Counted from the stretch's first letter, positions 44,589-56,017 are shown. The stretch: DNA of 64,000 nucleotides from Pseudomonadota bacterium (GCA_018241995.1 JAFECT010000012.1:1-64000), one strand, 5' to 3'. Numbers and translations are program-made. The notes: generated by a model from the sequence alone, not told the origin.

Positions 44589-45179
44589 TCAGCGCGACAG
44601 TTCGCAGATCCAGTTGGTCTCCCAGGTCTTGCCGCCGTCGGCGGAGAAGGCCTGCTCCATCCGCGCCGCGTTGGGCGACAGGTTGAGCCACAGGTAGCGG
44701 ACGATGATCCCGCGCCCCTTCCAGGTCTCCTGGTCGTAGAACTCGCCGCGCGGGCCGGTGAAGCTTCCGACCACGGGCGGCAGGCCGATCGTGCCCTTGT
44801 CGACGTCCAGCAGATAGATCGACCACTGGCGCGTCTCGGGATTGTAGAGCCTCAAGGTCTGGCCCTTCATGTGCCCGGCGGGGCCGTCGACCTCGAACTC
44901 CTCCAGGTTGGAAGCCGAGCCCAGGATGCTGCGGTGATTGGAAATGCCGTCGTAGGTCACCCACTTGTCCGATCCGACCAGCCGGTCCGGCAGGCGGCGC
45001 ACATGCGCCTTCCAGTCGTGCAGCAGGAAGTCGAAGTCATGCGCCCCGTCGTGCAGGACGGGCGCCGCGGCCTGGACGGGCGGCGTGGGCGTCTCGGCCA
45101 TCACGGGCGCGGCCGTGAGCAGGCCCGCTGCGGCGGCGCAGAACAGGAGGGTGCGAAGGCGGTTGGGCGTCTGGGTCAT
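44589..45179 (-). CDS. Secreted protein with a DUF1579-like/lipocalin-like fold
   Basis: A 196-aa protein with a clear signal peptide (LRTLLFCAAAAGLLTAAPVMA). The mature part starts HDGAHDFDFLLHDWKAHVRRL and has beta-rich segments such as WVTYDGIS, RLYNPETRQWSIYLLD and EQAFSADGGKTWETNW, which resemble the DUF1579 type of lipocalin-like proteins. No catalytic motif is seen. It is divergent from the LysR gene at 45271 (91-nt gap) and may be its target. It converges on the nitrate reductase associated gene. Confidence 0.8.
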   Translation of the reverse strand: MTQTPNRLRTLLFCAAAAGLLTAAPVMAETPTPPVQAAAPVLHDGAHDFDFLLHDWKAHVRRLPDRLVGSDKWVTYDGISNHRSILGSASNLEEFEVDGPAGHMKGQTLRLYNPETRQWSIYLLDVDKGTIGLPPVVGSFTGPRGEFYDQETWKGRGIIVRYLWLNLSPNAARMEQAFSADGGKTWETNWICELSR

Positions 45180-45270
45180 GCGGTCGGTTCCCGGGTTGAG
45201 CCGGCCGAGCTAGCGGCGTCGTGGGGGCCTTGACCACTCGGGATCGAGGCTGCGAGGCTAAGGCAGACTT

Positions 45271-46215
45271 ATGCTCGAAACCGCTCGCCTGCCCTCCCTG
45301 GTCTCGATCCGCGCCTTCGAGGCGGCCGCGCGGCTGGGCGGATTCGCCCTGGCGGCGCGCGAGCTGGGGACCACGGCGGCGGCGGTCAGCTACCACGTGC
45401 GCCAGCTGGAGCGGCAGACGGGCGTGACCCTGTTCCATCGCTATCCGCACCGGGTGGAGCTGACGGCGGCGGGCGCCCTGGTGGCCGAGGAAGCGATCAG
45501 GGCCTTCGGCGCCCTGCGCTCGAGCTTCATGCGCGCGGCCGCGCTGGAGGCCGGGCAGATTTCCATCACCGCCCTGCCCACCTTCTCCACCAGCTGGCTG
45601 GCCCCGCGGCTCGGCGATTTCCGCGCGCGCCATCCCGGCATCCGCATCGAGGTCGAGGTGTCGACCGACGCCCAGGATCTCGGCGCCGGGCGCTTCGACG
45701 TGGCCATCCGCAACGGCCATGGCCGCTGGCCGGGCCTGCGCGCCGTGCCGCTGTTCCCGGCTCTGTTCATGCCGCTGTGCGCGCCCGAGCTGCGGGACGC
45801 GGCCTCGGCCGCGCTGGCCGGGCCGCCCGAGGCGATCAACGTCCCGCTGCTGGGCCGCCCCGACTGGTGGGCCCTGTGGTTCCGCGCCCAGGGCCACGAG
45901 CGGCCGCCCACGCCGGACCGCTTCGGCATCCAGCTGGCCGAGGAGCACCTGGACGCCGCCGCCGCCATCTCAGGCCACGGGGTGACCATCGGCTCGCCCA
46001 TCATCTTCGGCCGCGAGTTGGAGGCCGGCCGACTGGTCCCGGCCCATCCACGCGCAGCGCGCGACGGCCGCGCCTTCTGGCTGGCCTATCCCCTGGCCCG
46101 TCAGGACAGCGCCAAGATCGGCCTGTTCCGCGATTGGCTGAGCGAGCAGGCCGAGGCCGCCCGCCACGCAGCCGCCCGCTGGATCGGCGAGCCGGTCGAG
46201 GCGCCGGTCGCCTGA
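45271..46215 (+). CDS. LysR family transcriptional regulator (GcvA-like)
   Basis: A 314-aa LysR regulator. The winged helix (SIRAFEAAARLGGFALAARELGTTAAAVSYHVRQLE, described here in parts) occupies residues 8-65; the effector-binding domain begins near 90 (ISITALPTFSTSWLAPRL). The AAVSYHVRQLE helix and the TFSTSWLAPRL start are typical of the GcvA group. LysR proteins usually control a divergent neighbour, here the secreted protein at 44589. The effector is unknown. Confidence 0.93.
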   Translation: MLETARLPSLVSIRAFEAAARLGGFALAARELGTTAAAVSYHVRQLERQTGVTLFHRYPHRVELTAAGALVAEEAIRAFGALRSSFMRAAALEAGQISITALPTFSTSWLAPRLGDFRARHPGIRIEVEVSTDAQDLGAGRFDVAIRNGHGRWPGLRAVPLFPALFMPLCAPELRDAASAALAGPPEAINVPLLGRPDWWALWFRAQGHERPPTPDRFGIQLAEEHLDAAAAISGHGVTIGSPIIFGRELEAGRLVPAHPRAARDGRAFWLAYPLARQDSAKIGLFRDWLSEQAEAARHAAARWIGEPVEAPVA

Positions 46216-46223
46216 GGACGCCT

Positions 46224-46925
46224 TCAGCCCGGACGCACGTCGAACACGCGCCGGAAGCCCTCCTGACCGCTGGGGGTCACGGCCACGGCGCGCGTGCCCT
46301 CCAGGCGGCGGATCCATCCGAGATTGAAGCACCGCTGCATGATCTGCGCGCCCACGACGCCGGCCAGGTGCGGCCGGCGCTCGCTCCAGTCCAGGCACGG
46401 CCGGCACAGCACGCGCTTGCCGCGCGGCGCGGCGTCGACGTCCAGGCCAAAGGTGCTCAGGAACTGCCGCCCCTCGGGCGTGACCAGGCCGCCGTCGGCG
46501 TCCAGGCGGATCAGATCGCGCTGCGCCATCGCGTCGGCCAGGGCGACGCCCAGCCGTCCGGCCAGGTGGTCGTAGCAGGTTCTGGCGGCGCGCAGGGCCT
46601 GATCGCGTGGCCCAACGCGGATGGGCTTGGCGTTACGCGCCGCGTCGCCGTGGGCGGCCATCTGCATCATGGTCTCGATCATCCGCGCGACCTCGGCGGA
46701 GGCCAGGCGGTGGAAGCGATGCCGCCCCTGCTTCTCGACCACGACCAGATGGCCGGCCGTCAGCTTGGCGAGGTGGCCGCTCGCCGTCTGGGGCGTGACG
46801 CCGGCGTGATCGGCCAGTTCCTTCGCCGTCAGGGCGCGGCCGTCCAGCAGGGCGGCCAGCATGTTGGCGCGCCCGGCGTCTCCGATCAGGGCGCCGATCT
46901 CGGCCAGGGCGGTGGTGTGGACCAT
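46224..46925 (-). CDS. ArsR-type winged-helix regulator
   Basis: A 233-aa regulator. Residues 8-80 form an ArsR helix-turn-helix (LTAKELADHAGVTPQTASGH) with wing HLVVVEKQGRHRFHRLA. The C-terminal half has two cysteines in LCRPCLDW and a domain common in longer ArsR proteins. It is divergent from a NIPSNAP protein gene, and the 108-nt gap holds a perfect 24-bp inverted repeat that is very likely its operator. The signal sensed is unknown. Confidence 0.9.
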   Translation of the reverse strand: MVHTTALAEIGALIGDAGRANMLAALLDGRALTAKELADHAGVTPQTASGHLAKLTAGHLVVVEKQGRHRFHRLASAEVARMIETMMQMAAHGDAARNAKPIRVGPRDQALRAARTCYDHLAGRLGVALADAMAQRDLIRLDADGGLVTPEGRQFLSTFGLDVDAAPRGKRVLCRPCLDWSERRPHLAGVVGAQIMQRCFNLGWIRRLEGTRAVAVTPSGQEGFRRVFDVRPG

Positions 46926-46978
46926 GGGTGAACTCGCAGCCAGGCGGACAGGCCTCTTCTAGCGCGAGCGCGCCCGCA

Positions 46979-47002
46979 ATGCTTCGGCCGGTTCCGAAGC
47001 AT
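46979..47002. promoter_or_regulatory. 24-bp palindromic operator between ArsR and NIPSNAP genes
   Basis: ATGCTTCGG and CCGAAGCAT are perfect 9-bp inverted arms around a 6-nt centre CCGGTT. It lies midway in the divergent promoter region, placed to control both genes. Symmetry and length suit a dimeric ArsR-type repressor. Confidence 0.75.
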
Positions 47003-47033
47003 CCCGCGATCCGCGCGTGGCAACTGTCGGGTC

Positions 47034-47498
47034 ATGCCCCGCGCGCCCCAGCCCGCGTTCCGACCGACCCGGCGACAGGCGACCGGCCTGATGGCCGCCG
47101 CCCTCGCCGCGCTCGGCCCCAAGGCGGCCGGCGCCTCAACCGCATCCAAGCCCAAGGACACCCCGATGAAACTCACCTGCTTCATCCGCTACCAGATCGA
47201 CCCATTCCAGAAAGAGGAGTTCCGCGCCTATGCGGCCGCCTGGGGCCGCATCATCCCGCGCCTGGGCGGCCATCTGGTCGGCTATTTCCTGCCGGACGAG
47301 GGCACCAACGACATCGCCTACGGCCTGATCGCTTTCGACAGCCTGGCCGCCTACGAGGCCTATCGCGCGCGGCTGAAGACCGATCCCGAGGCGCGGGCGA
47401 ACTTCGCCGCCGCCCAGTCCAAGCGCCTGGTCCTGCGCGAGGAGCGCACCTTCCTGGAGATCGTCGACGGGACCTTCGCCCTGCCGTCTACCCTCTAG
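47034..47498 (+). CDS. NIPSNAP family protein
   Basis: A small ferredoxin-fold protein of the NIPSNAP family. The conserved part begins [19 protein letters not shown] (ATG at 47166, 110 aa) and includes [12 protein letters not shown] and [14 protein letters not shown]. The frame opens at 47034 with [17 protein letters not shown], which looks like a twin-arginine or Sec leader, so export is possible; the true start is uncertain. The family often pairs with ArsR regulators, as here. Biochemical role unknown. Confidence 0.8.
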   Translation: MPRAPQPAFRPTRRQATGLMAAALAALGPKAAGASTASKPKDTPMKLTCFIRYQIDPFQKEEFRAYAAAWGRIIPRLGGHLVGYFLPDEGTNDIAYGLIAFDSLAAYEAYRARLKTDPEARANFAAAQSKRLVLREERTFLEIVDGTFALPSTL

Positions 47499-48121
47499 GC
47501 TGCGCCGTGGCGCTCGAGCAGGCCGATGATCTCGGCCTGCTGGGCCTTGGCCTCGGGCGAGCCGCTGCCGCCGCGGCCGGTCTGCTGGGTGGCGAGGGCC
47601 ATTGGCGTCGAGCCGCTGCCGTTCGCACGGGAGGGGTCGGCGCCGCCCTCGACAAGCGCCGCCACAGCCTCCGCGCACCGGTTGCGGATCGCGCGATGCA
47701 GGGGCGACACCCCGCCCTTGTCCGTCGCGTTCGGGTCAGCGCCCGCCGCGATCAGTGCGACGATGGTCGAGGCCTGCGCGGCGGCGTCCCAGCGCGCCGA
47801 CGCCGGGTTTCCGTCGGCGGCGTAATGGAGCGGCGTCGCGCCGCGCCGGTTCCCGGCGGCGACGTCCGCGCCGAGCCGGATCAGCTCAAGCGCGATCTCC
47901 GGCCGGTGCGCCGCGGCGGCGACATGCAGCGCCGTGTCGCCCGCATAGACGTAGTGCCCGATGTCGGTGACGAAGTTCTCCGTCGCCGCGGCCCGCGTCG
48001 CGCCGTCCTTCAGAGCTGAGCGCGCCAGGCCGGGGGCGCCATGCAGCAAGCCCCGCACGCTCGCCATGTCGTCCCCGGCGATCGCCACGAACAGGTTCCG
48101 CAAGACGATGTCGTCGCTCAT
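47495..48121 (-). CDS. Ankyrin repeat protein
   Basis: A 208-aa cytoplasmic protein with at least three ankyrin repeats: [19 protein letters not shown] (about 61-79), [13 protein letters not shown] and [20 protein letters not shown]. No enzyme domain or signal is present. The role is presumably protein binding. Its end overlaps the end of the convergent NIPSNAP gene by 4 nt. Its start lies 88 nt from the guaA stop on the same strand. Confidence 0.88.
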   Translation of the reverse strand: MSDDIVLRNLFVAIAGDDMASVRGLLHGAPGLARSALKDGATRAAATENFVTDIGHYVYAGDTALHVAAAAHRPEIALELIRLGADVAAGNRRGATPLHYAADGNPASARWDAAAQASTIVALIAAGADPNATDKGGVSPLHRAIRNRCAEAVAALVEGGADPSRANGSGSTPMALATQQTGRGGSGSPEAKAQQAEIIGLLERHGAA

Positions 48122-48209
48122 GTGCTCACAGGTTCGAGGTGGCGGCGCCGCGCGCGAACGGTATCGCTTCAGCCGCGCCGTTGAAACCGAACTGCGACCG
48201 ACGGCAGAG

Positions 48210-49781
48210 TCACTCCCACTCGATAGTGCCGGGCGGCTTCGACGTCACGTCGTAGACGACGCGGTTGATGCCCTTGACCTCGTTGACGATGCGCGTGGCG
48301 GCGCGGCCCAGCACTTCCCAGGGGAATTCGAAGAAGTCGGCGGTCATGCCGTCGGTGGAGGTCACGGCGCGCAGGGCGCAGACGTCCTCATAGGTGCGCG
48401 CATCGCCCATCACGCCCACGGTCTTCACTGGCAGCAGCACGGCGAAGGCCTGCCAGATCTTGTCGTAGAGACCCGCCTTGCGGATCTCCTCGAGATAGAT
48501 GGCGTCGGCCTGTTGAAGCACGGCGACCTTGTCCGCACTGACGGCGCCGGGGATGCGGATCGCCAGTCCCGGCCCGGGGAAAGGGTGGCGGCCGACGAAG
48601 GCGTCGTTCATGCCGAGCTCGCGGCCGAGCGCGCGGACCTCGTCCTTGAACAGTTCGCGCAGGGGCTCGACCAGCTTCAGCTTCATGAAGTCCGGCAGGC
48701 CGCCGACATTGTGGTGGCTCTTGATCACCTGCGACGGGCCGCCCCGCGCCGAGACGCTCTCGATCACGTCCGGATAGAGGGTGCCCTGGGCCAGGAACTC
48801 GGCGCCCTCGACCTTCGCCGCCTCGCGGTCGAACACCTCGATGAACACCCGGCCGATGATCTTGCGCTTGGTCTCGGGGTCGGAAACGCCGTCCAGTTCG
48901 CCCAGGAATTCCTTTGACGCATCAACATGCACCAGCGGGATATTGTAGTGATTTCGGAATAGGCTGACAACCTGCTCGCTCTCGCCCAGGCGCATCAGGC
49001 CGGTATCGACATAGACGCAGGTCAGCTGGTCGCCGATGGCCTCGTGGATCAGCACCGCGGCCACCGAGGAGTCGACCCCGCCCGACAGGCCGCAGATCAC
49101 GCGGCCCGATCCGACCTGGTCGCGGATGCGCGCGATGGCCTCCTGCTTGAAGGTGGCCATGGTCCAGTCGCCGTCCAGGCCCGCGATGCCGTGGGTGAAG
49201 TTCCTGAGGATCTGGGCGCCGCGCGGGGTGTGGACCACCTCGGCATGGAACTGCACGCCGTAGAACCTGCGCTGCTCGTCGGCGATGGCGGCGAAGGGCG
49301 AGCCGACCGAGGTGGCGATCACCTCGAAGCCTTGCGGGATCGCGGTCACCCGGTCGCCGTGGCTCATCCATACGGGCTCGCGATGGTCGACCGCGCCGAT
49401 GCCGGCGAACAGGGGGCTCTCCCTGGCGATGACGATGTCGGCGCGGCCGAACTCGCCGTCATGGCCGCCCTCGACCTTGCCGCCCAGCAGGTCGCACATC
49501 AGTTGCTCGCCGTAACAGATGCCGAGCACCGGCACGCCCAGCTTGAACACCTTGGTCCCGATGCGCGGGCTCTCGGCCTCCGTCACGCTGGAGGGGCCGC
49601 CCGACAGGATCACCGCCTTCGGGTTGAAGTCGTCCAGCAGGGCCTCGGCCTTGTCGAAGGGATGCACCTCGCAATAGACGCCGCTCTCGCGCACCCGGCG
49701 CGCGATCAGCTGGGTGACCTGCGAGCCGAAGTCGATGATCAGCACTCGGTCGTGCAATCGGGCTGGATCGGGGGCGGTCAT
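48210..49781 (-). CDS. guaA: GMP synthase (glutamine-hydrolysing)
   Basis: GuaA converts XMP to GMP. The 523-aa product has an N-terminal glutaminase ([16 protein letters not shown], nucleophile Cys in GICYGEQ, His in GVQFHAEV), the ATP pyrophosphatase P-loop [11 protein letters not shown], and the C-terminal dimerisation domain ending PPGTIEWE. Length is normal. Its start overlaps the stop of the rRNA methyltransferase gene by 4 nt; guaB lies two genes upstream on the same strand. Confidence 0.98.
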   Translation of the reverse strand: MTAPDPARLHDRVLIIDFGSQVTQLIARRVRESGVYCEVHPFDKAEALLDDFNPKAVILSGGPSSVTEAESPRIGTKVFKLGVPVLGICYGEQLMCDLLGGKVEGGHDGEFGRADIVIARESPLFAGIGAVDHREPVWMSHGDRVTAIPQGFEVIATSVGSPFAAIADEQRRFYGVQFHAEVVHTPRGAQILRNFTHGIAGLDGDWTMATFKQEAIARIRDQVGSGRVICGLSGGVDSSVAAVLIHEAIGDQLTCVYVDTGLMRLGESEQVVSLFRNHYNIPLVHVDASKEFLGELDGVSDPETKRKIIGRVFIEVFDREAAKVEGAEFLAQGTLYPDVIESVSARGGPSQVIKSHHNVGGLPDFMKLKLVEPLRELFKDEVRALGRELGMNDAFVGRHPFPGPGLAIRIPGAVSADKVAVLQQADAIYLEEIRKAGLYDKIWQAFAVLLPVKTVGVMGDARTYEDVCALRAVTSTDGMTADFFEFPWEVLGRAATRIVNEVKGINRVVYDVTSKPPGTIEWE

Positions 49782-51079
49782 CGGGTCCTTTCGTAGAGCG
49801 AGACGAAGAAGCCGTCCGTGCCGCTGCGGCGGGGAGATAGCCGAAGGCGGTGGCCCTGGGCCAGGGCGGACAGGCGTTCGCGGGCGGGGGGTGTCAGATC
49901 AGGTGTTTCGAGCGCGGTCACGATCGGCACGGGCCGGAATTCGGGATGCGCGGCCTCGAAGGCGTCGGCGGAGGCCTCGTCTTCGCGGCTCAGCAGCGAG
50001 CAGGTGACATAGGCCAGGCGCGCGCCGGGCTTGGCGAGCCGGGCTGCGCGGCCGAGGATCGCGACCTGCAGATGATGGAGGTGTTCGACCTCCGCCTCGG
50101 TCAGGCGCCAGGCGTCTTCGGGCCGGCGGCGCCAGGTGCCGGAGCCGGAACAGGGCGCGTCGACCAGCACCAGGTCCGCCTGGCCCTGCAGGCCGTCGAC
50201 GCCCTCGCCTTCCGACCCGAGCTGTCGGAATTCCGCAACGATCCCAGCGCGTTCCAGGCGTGGCTTGATGTTCGACAGCCGCTTCGGATCGACGTCGCAG
50301 GCGATAAGATGGCCATCGGAAGGGAACAGCTTTTGCGCCAAAGCCAGGGTCTTGCCGCCGCCGCCGGCGCAGTAGTCGACCACCGTCATGCCGGGCGTCG
50401 CGCCGGCCAGCCACGCGGTGATCTGGCTACCCTCGTCCTGCACCTCCAGCCGGCCCTCGCGATAGGCGGCGAGCTTCTGGATGTTCGGCGGCGGTTCGGC
50501 GTCGAGGCGCAGGCCCCAGGCGGACCAGGGTGTGCGTTCAGGCGCCAGGCCCTCGGCCTCCAGCTCCGCCTTGACCTGGTCCACGCTCGCCCGGGCGCCG
50601 TTGACGCGCAGGTCGATGGGCGCGCGCGGGCGCATCAGGGCTTCGGCCTCCGCCGCCCAATCGTCTCCGAACAGGCGCTTGAAGTCCTCGGCCACGAAAT
50701 GGGGCAGGCCCGCGGAAACCCAGGCGGGCGGCTCGCCCTCCGGCCGGTCCAGCCGAGCGCGCTCCTCAGGCGTCAAGGCGGCGGGGGCATAGCCCTCTCC
50801 GGAAAACTGCTCGGCGATCTCGTCCGCCCCCTGCCCGTCGATCAGGGCCAGGGAGCCGATCACCAGGGCGCGCCCCGTGTCCGCCCCCATGGCCCAGGCC
50901 AGGCGCGCCCGAGCCCTCAGGCAACGGTAGACCCGGTCGGCGATGGCGCGCCGGTCCTTGGAGCCCGCGAACCGATGGCCCTGCCCCCAGCTTTTCAGCG
51001 CCGCCTCGGCGGGCGCACGTGTCCTGGCGATCTGATCCAGGATTTCGGCGGCGGCGGCGAGGCGGGCGGCTGGGGTCAA
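49778..51079 (-). CDS. rsmB: RsmB-type RNA (cytosine-5) methyltransferase
   Basis: A SAM-dependent rRNA m5C methyltransferase of 433 aa. The SAM-binding region has [17 protein letters not shown], motif IV is [14 protein letters not shown], and the catalytic cysteine is in YVTCSLL. An N-terminal NusB-like helical part (residues 1-130) is reduced compared with E. coli RsmB. The symbol is given by similarity; another NSUN-type target is possible. It sits between MAPEG and guaA in a minus-strand operon. Confidence 0.87.
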   Translation of the reverse strand: MTPAARLAAAAEILDQIARTRAPAEAALKSWGQGHRFAGSKDRRAIADRVYRCLRARARLAWAMGADTGRALVIGSLALIDGQGADEIAEQFSGEGYAPAALTPEERARLDRPEGEPPAWVSAGLPHFVAEDFKRLFGDDWAAEAEALMRPRAPIDLRVNGARASVDQVKAELEAEGLAPERTPWSAWGLRLDAEPPPNIQKLAAYREGRLEVQDEGSQITAWLAGATPGMTVVDYCAGGGGKTLALAQKLFPSDGHLIACDVDPKRLSNIKPRLERAGIVAEFRQLGSEGEGVDGLQGQADLVLVDAPCSGSGTWRRRPEDAWRLTEAEVEHLHHLQVAILGRAARLAKPGARLAYVTCSLLSREDEASADAFEAAHPEFRPVPIVTALETPDLTPPARERLSALAQGHRLRLSPRRSGTDGFFVSLYERTR

Positions 51080-51107
51080 GCGTCGATGCGGCGAACCGTG
51101 TGGCGGC

Positions 51108-51545
51108 TCAGAAGCTCCCGGGAGGCGGCAGGAACAGGCCCGCGGTGACCATCAGAAGGCCGATGACCGCGACGAACCAGACATAGGATCGGATGGTCGG
51201 GATGCCCGCGGCGTAGAGCGGCACATAGATGATCCGCGCGGCCACGTAGAGCACCGAGCCCCACCAGACCAAGACCTCTGCGCCCGCCGATTTGGTGTCG
51301 CCCAGCATGTTGGCGATCACCGCCACGGCGAACAGCGGGAAGGTCTCCATGTAGTTCCGGAAGGCGCGATCCAGCCGCGCCGCGACGCCGGAAATCGGCC
51401 GCTCCTCGTCGCGGGGCCCGCGCGCCCACTTAAGCCCCTGCTGCTGGCGGGCGGCGACGGCGGCCCAGGCCAGCTGGACGAAGCCCAGGAGCACGGCCAC
51501 GCCCAGAAGCTCGTACACGGGCACCAGGTTGATCAGGTCGTCCAT
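51108..51545 (-). CDS. MAPEG family membrane protein
   Basis: A 145-aa four-helix membrane protein of the MAPEG family (membrane-associated eicosanoid and glutathione metabolism). The signature lies around RLDRAFRNYMETFPLFA, and the end is GLLMVTAGLFLPP. Bacterial members are mostly uncharacterised; some have glutathione transferase activity. It lies 2 nt after the guaB stop on the same strand and 28 nt before rsmB. Confidence 0.92.
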   Translation of the reverse strand: MDDLINLVPVYELLGVAVLLGFVQLAWAAVAARQQQGLKWARGPRDEERPISGVAARLDRAFRNYMETFPLFAVAVIANMLGDTKSAGAEVLVWWGSVLYVAARIIYVPLYAAGIPTIRSYVWFVAVIGLLMVTAGLFLPPPGSF

Positions 51546-51547
51546 GC

Positions 51548-53035
<1,488 letters not shown>

Positions 53036-53161
53036 CTATGCCTGAGGAGTCGAGACGGGGCAAGTGCGGCGAGCCTTGCTTTCAACGTTCTCAGGCATCC
53101 TGCGTCACCATGGCGACAGCCCGTGCTACAAAGCAGGATCGACAGCGGCTTGGTGGCGTGG

Positions 53162-53995
53162 ATGAGCGGCCGGCATCAGAACCGGTTTGTGCGGGCGCCC
53201 GGCGGCTTCGAGCGCGTGGAGGCCTGCTTCTCCGGCGTCGCCTTCGCGCCGCATCGGCATGACACCTACGCCATCGGCGTCACGCTGGAGGGCGTGCAGA
53301 GCTTCGATTACCGGGGCGCCGCGCGCCATTCCCTGCCCGGGCAGCTGGTGATCCTGCACCCGGATGAGCGCCACGACGGCCGCGCCGGGGACGAGCGCGC
53401 CTTCGCCTACCGCACCGCCTATGTCGCGCCGGCCCTGATCCAGCAGGTATTGGACGGCCGGCCCCTGCCCTTCATCGACGAAGGCGTATCCGGCGACCCG
53501 CGCCTGCGCGCGCCGGTCATGGCCCTGCTGTCCGATTACGACCGCCCGCTGGCCGAGCTGGAACTGCAGGATGCGCTCTATGATCTGGCCACTGCCATGC
53601 AGGCAGTGGCAGGGCAAGCGCGGCCCCTGGGGGCGACGAACCGCCGGGCGGCGCTGGAGGCTCGCGACTACATCGAGGCCCGCCTGGACGAGGGCCTGTC
53701 GCTCGATGAGCTGGAGCAGGCTGCGCGCCACGACCGCTGGCAGCTGTCACGGGATTTCCGAAAGCTGTTCGGGACCAGCCCCTACCGCTACCTGATCCTG
53801 CGACGCCTGGACAAAGCCCGCGACGCCATGCTGGCCGGGCGCGGCGCGGCCCAGGCGGCCGCCGACTGCGGCTTCGCTGACCAGAGCCACTTCGGCCGCC
53901 TGTTCAAGCAGAGCTTCGGCCTGAGCCCCAACGCCTGGCTGGCCGCCGGTGCGCACGATCGTTCTATACGGACACCGAGCCGCCGCCCCAACTAG
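53162..53995 (+). CDS. AraC family transcriptional regulator
   Basis: A 277-aa regulator with an N-terminal cupin-type sensor (PHRHDTYAIGVTLEGVQ, GQLVILHPDERHDG) and a C-terminal double helix-turn-helix (LSLDELEQAARHDRWQLSRDF and AAQAAADCGFADQSHFGRLF). I chose the ATG at 53162 because family likeness begins here; a GTG at 53123 would add 13 residues. The frame stays open far upstream across guaB, but that is a shadow. The CPBP gene begins 5 nt after the stop and may be its target. Confidence 0.88.
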   Translation: MSGRHQNRFVRAPGGFERVEACFSGVAFAPHRHDTYAIGVTLEGVQSFDYRGAARHSLPGQLVILHPDERHDGRAGDERAFAYRTAYVAPALIQQVLDGRPLPFIDEGVSGDPRLRAPVMALLSDYDRPLAELELQDALYDLATAMQAVAGQARPLGATNRRAALEARDYIEARLDEGLSLDELEQAARHDRWQLSRDFRKLFGTSPYRYLILRRLDKARDAMLAGRGAAQAAADCGFADQSHFGRLFKQSFGLSPNAWLAAGAHDRSIRTPSRRPN

Positions 53996-54000
53996 CGGGC

Positions 54001-54909
54001 ATGGACAGACCCGCAATCTATTCCGACGCGCCGGCCAAGGGCTGGCGGACCTGGAGCTTCCTGGTTCCGATCATCGGCCTGCTGCTGATCGTCGTATCCA
54101 CGATCCTGCCCGACTTCGCGCTCGAAAACCTGGGCCTGACCGATGCGCGGGGCAATCCCATCGGCCTGGCCGGCTTCATGGCCGTCCTGCTGGGCCCATT
54201 CGCGGCGCTCCTGGCCACGATCCTGGCCTGGGTCCTGCTGGTCGAGCGGCGGCCGTTGTCCACCATCGGCCTGAGCGGCGCGGGCGTGGGCCGGTTCCTC
54301 GGCGGCCACGTGACCGGGCTCATCATGGTCTGCGCCACCGTCGCGGCGATCTGGGCCGCCGGCGGCTTCGCGGTTGGAGACTATGCGCCCGCCTTCCGCT
54401 CACCCGAAGCGCTGGGCGCCGCCGCCCTGCTGCTGGCCGGCTTCGCCTTCCAGGCCAGCGTGGAGGAGATCGTGTTTCGCGGCTGGATGCTCTCGGCCCT
54501 GATGCGCCGTTTCGGGCCGATCCTGTCGATCCTGCTGACCTCACTGGTCTTCACCCTTCTGCACTTCAACCTGCGCCAGCCGCTGCTGGCCTCGCTGCTG
54601 CCCATCCCGTTCTCGATCTTCGCCTGCTGCTGGTCGCTCCGCGCGCGCAATGTCTGGGGCGTGATGGGCTGGCACGCGGGCTGGAACTGGCTCCTGGCGG
54701 TGGGCTTCGGCGTGCAGGTCACCGGCCTCGACGCCCACCTCCCGGCCCTCATCGTGCAGCTGACGCCTAAGGGCTCCGAATACCTCACCGGCGGCTCGGA
54801 CGGGCCTGAAGGCAGCGCCGCCTGCATCATCGTGCTCGCGGCCGGGACTTTGCTGGTCCTGCTGTGGCCGAAGCGAAGCCGCGTTGCGACGCCACCTGGC
54901 GCGTCATAA
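54001..54909 (+). CDS. CPBP family intramembrane glutamic endopeptidase
   Basis: A 302-aa membrane protein with about eight helices and the three CPBP (ABI/Rce1-like) motifs: EEIVFRG (about 157-163), the histidine in FTLLHFN, and HAGWN. These place a catalytic glutamate and histidines in the membrane. Bacterial members process peptides or lipid-linked substrates; the target here is unknown. It follows the AraC gene by 5 nt. Confidence 0.9.
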   Translation: MDRPAIYSDAPAKGWRTWSFLVPIIGLLLIVVSTILPDFALENLGLTDARGNPIGLAGFMAVLLGPFAALLATILAWVLLVERRPLSTIGLSGAGVGRFLGGHVTGLIMVCATVAAIWAAGGFAVGDYAPAFRSPEALGAAALLLAGFAFQASVEEIVFRGWMLSALMRRFGPILSILLTSLVFTLLHFNLRQPLLASLLPIPFSIFACCWSLRARNVWGVMGWHAGWNWLLAVGFGVQVTGLDAHLPALIVQLTPKGSEYLTGGSDGPEGSAACIIVLAAGTLLVLLWPKRSRVATPPGAS

Positions 54910-54950
54910 GCTCACCCTGACGCTTCATCGACCGATGTGGGGATCGGACC

Positions 54951-55457
54951 ATGGGTTACAAAGCCGCCGGGGTCGGCGCGTTTCTGCTTGCGCTCGTCAT
55001 GGCCGCACCCGCCTTCGCCGCGGACAGCTGGCCGAAGACCAGCGCGCCGGAATTCAGCGTCGCCTTCCCGAAGACGCCCACGGAACAGCAGGGCAAGGTC
55101 GACGGTATCGAGCGCCACATGTACTTCCAGCAGGGCGCCAAGAAGCGGATCTTCACCGTGCTGGTGGATAGCTTCCCGGCCGGCAAGCTCAAGGGGCGCA
55201 CCGTCGTGGGCGACGCCCAGGAGGTGGTGCAGGCCTTCGTCGAGCGCACCGGGACGGAGTTCGTGGACTGGCGCCCGACCAAGGCTCAGGACCACACCGG
55301 GGTGGAAGCCCTGCTCAAGACGCAGGATGGGGACGAGATGGTGGTCCGCTTCTTCATGGTCGGCGACAAGGTGATCACGGCCATCTACACCTACCGCGCC
55401 GAAGACCGCGATCCTGCGGACATGACCCGCTTCTTTGACTCTCTTGTGCTGAAGTAG
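54951..55457 (+). CDS. Secreted protein of unknown function
   Basis: A 168-aa protein with a signal peptide (AAGVGAFLLALVMAAPAFA, cleaved near residue 24). The mature part is a single domain beginning FSVAFPKTPTEQQG and ending MTRFFDSLVLK, a layout seen in small periplasmic proteins that compare a value against stress or damage. I do not recognise the family. It stands alone 41 nt after the CPBP gene. Confidence 0.78.
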   Translation: MGYKAAGVGAFLLALVMAAPAFAADSWPKTSAPEFSVAFPKTPTEQQGKVDGIERHMYFQQGAKKRIFTVLVDSFPAGKLKGRTVVGDAQEVVQAFVERTGTEFVDWRPTKAQDHTGVEALLKTQDGDEMVVRFFMVGDKVITAIYTYRAEDRDPADMTRFFDSLVLK

Positions 55458-55462
55458 CCGCC

Positions 55463-55648
55463 TCAGGCGGCCTCGGCGGAGCGGTCGATCTCGGGGTGAC
55501 GGCGCACTAGGTCGCAGCGCTCCTCCGCGAGCCTGTCCCAGTTCGTCGCCATTTCCAGCAGCTGGTCGCGTTGCCCGCCCAGCTCCATCGCGGCGGCCAG
55601 CTGGCGGCACTCTTCCGCATGCGCGCGGTACTCGGACGCTTTCTTCAT
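55463..55648 (-). CDS. Small hypothetical protein, 61 aa
   Basis: A helical, charged 61-aa protein: KKASEYRAHAEECRQLA, then GGQRDQLLEMATNWDRLAEER. This pattern (AEYRxHAxECRxLA ... RDQLLEMAxxWxxLA) is common among short uncharacterised alphaproteobacterial proteins, so it is probably real. It ends 5 nt from the convergent secreted protein gene. Role unknown. Confidence 0.72.
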   Translation of the reverse strand: MKKASEYRAHAEECRQLAAAMELGGQRDQLLEMATNWDRLAEERCDLVRRHPEIDRSAEAA

Positions 55649-55718
55649 CGGTTACGCTGACTTCCCCAACACTGGAGCGTCGGTAACCGGCGAACCGGCT
55701 TGACCGTTCCTTTGCAGC

Positions 55719-55988
55719 TCAGCCGTCCTTGAAAAATTCATCGGCGGCGACTTCGCGCGGATCTCGGCCGCGGGATGGCGAAACAGGCGCATACCGCACA
55801 TGAACTGCAAGCACCGCCGCGCCCCAGGCGATCAGTCCGCTGCCGAATACGTACGCGGGCGGGCGAAGGAGCCACCAGACCAGTACGGCCGGGACGACGA
55901 CCGCAATGACGACGCCGACCTGCCAAAGTCTCACCCGCAGGCGATAGCGCCGATCCGCCTCCTGCTCCTCGGGACTCAGCTTCCACAT
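55719..55988 (-). CDS. Small membrane protein, 89 aa
   Basis: From the ATG at 55988 (MWKLSPEEQEADRRYRLRVR) this has a basic cytoplasmic start and two membrane helices (about 22-40 and 47-63), then a charged tail ending ADEFFKDG. The frame opens further upstream at 56198, but that overlaps the DUF4240 gene and has no support. Function unknown. Confidence 0.6.
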   Translation of the reverse strand: MWKLSPEEQEADRRYRLRVRLWQVGVVIAVVVPAVLVWWLLRPPAYVFGSGLIAWGAAVLAVHVRYAPVSPSRGRDPREVAADEFFKDG

Positions 55989-56001
55989 GCTCGCAGCCGG
56001 C

Positions 56002-56017
56002 TCAGTACAGCCCCACC
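56002..56017. repeat. 16-nt direct repeat, copy 1
   Basis: TCAGTACAGCCCCACC occurs here and at 56619-56634, encoding the same VGLY-stop end in two neighbouring genes and bracketing the DUF4240 gene at a distance of 617 nt. Confidence 0.7.
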
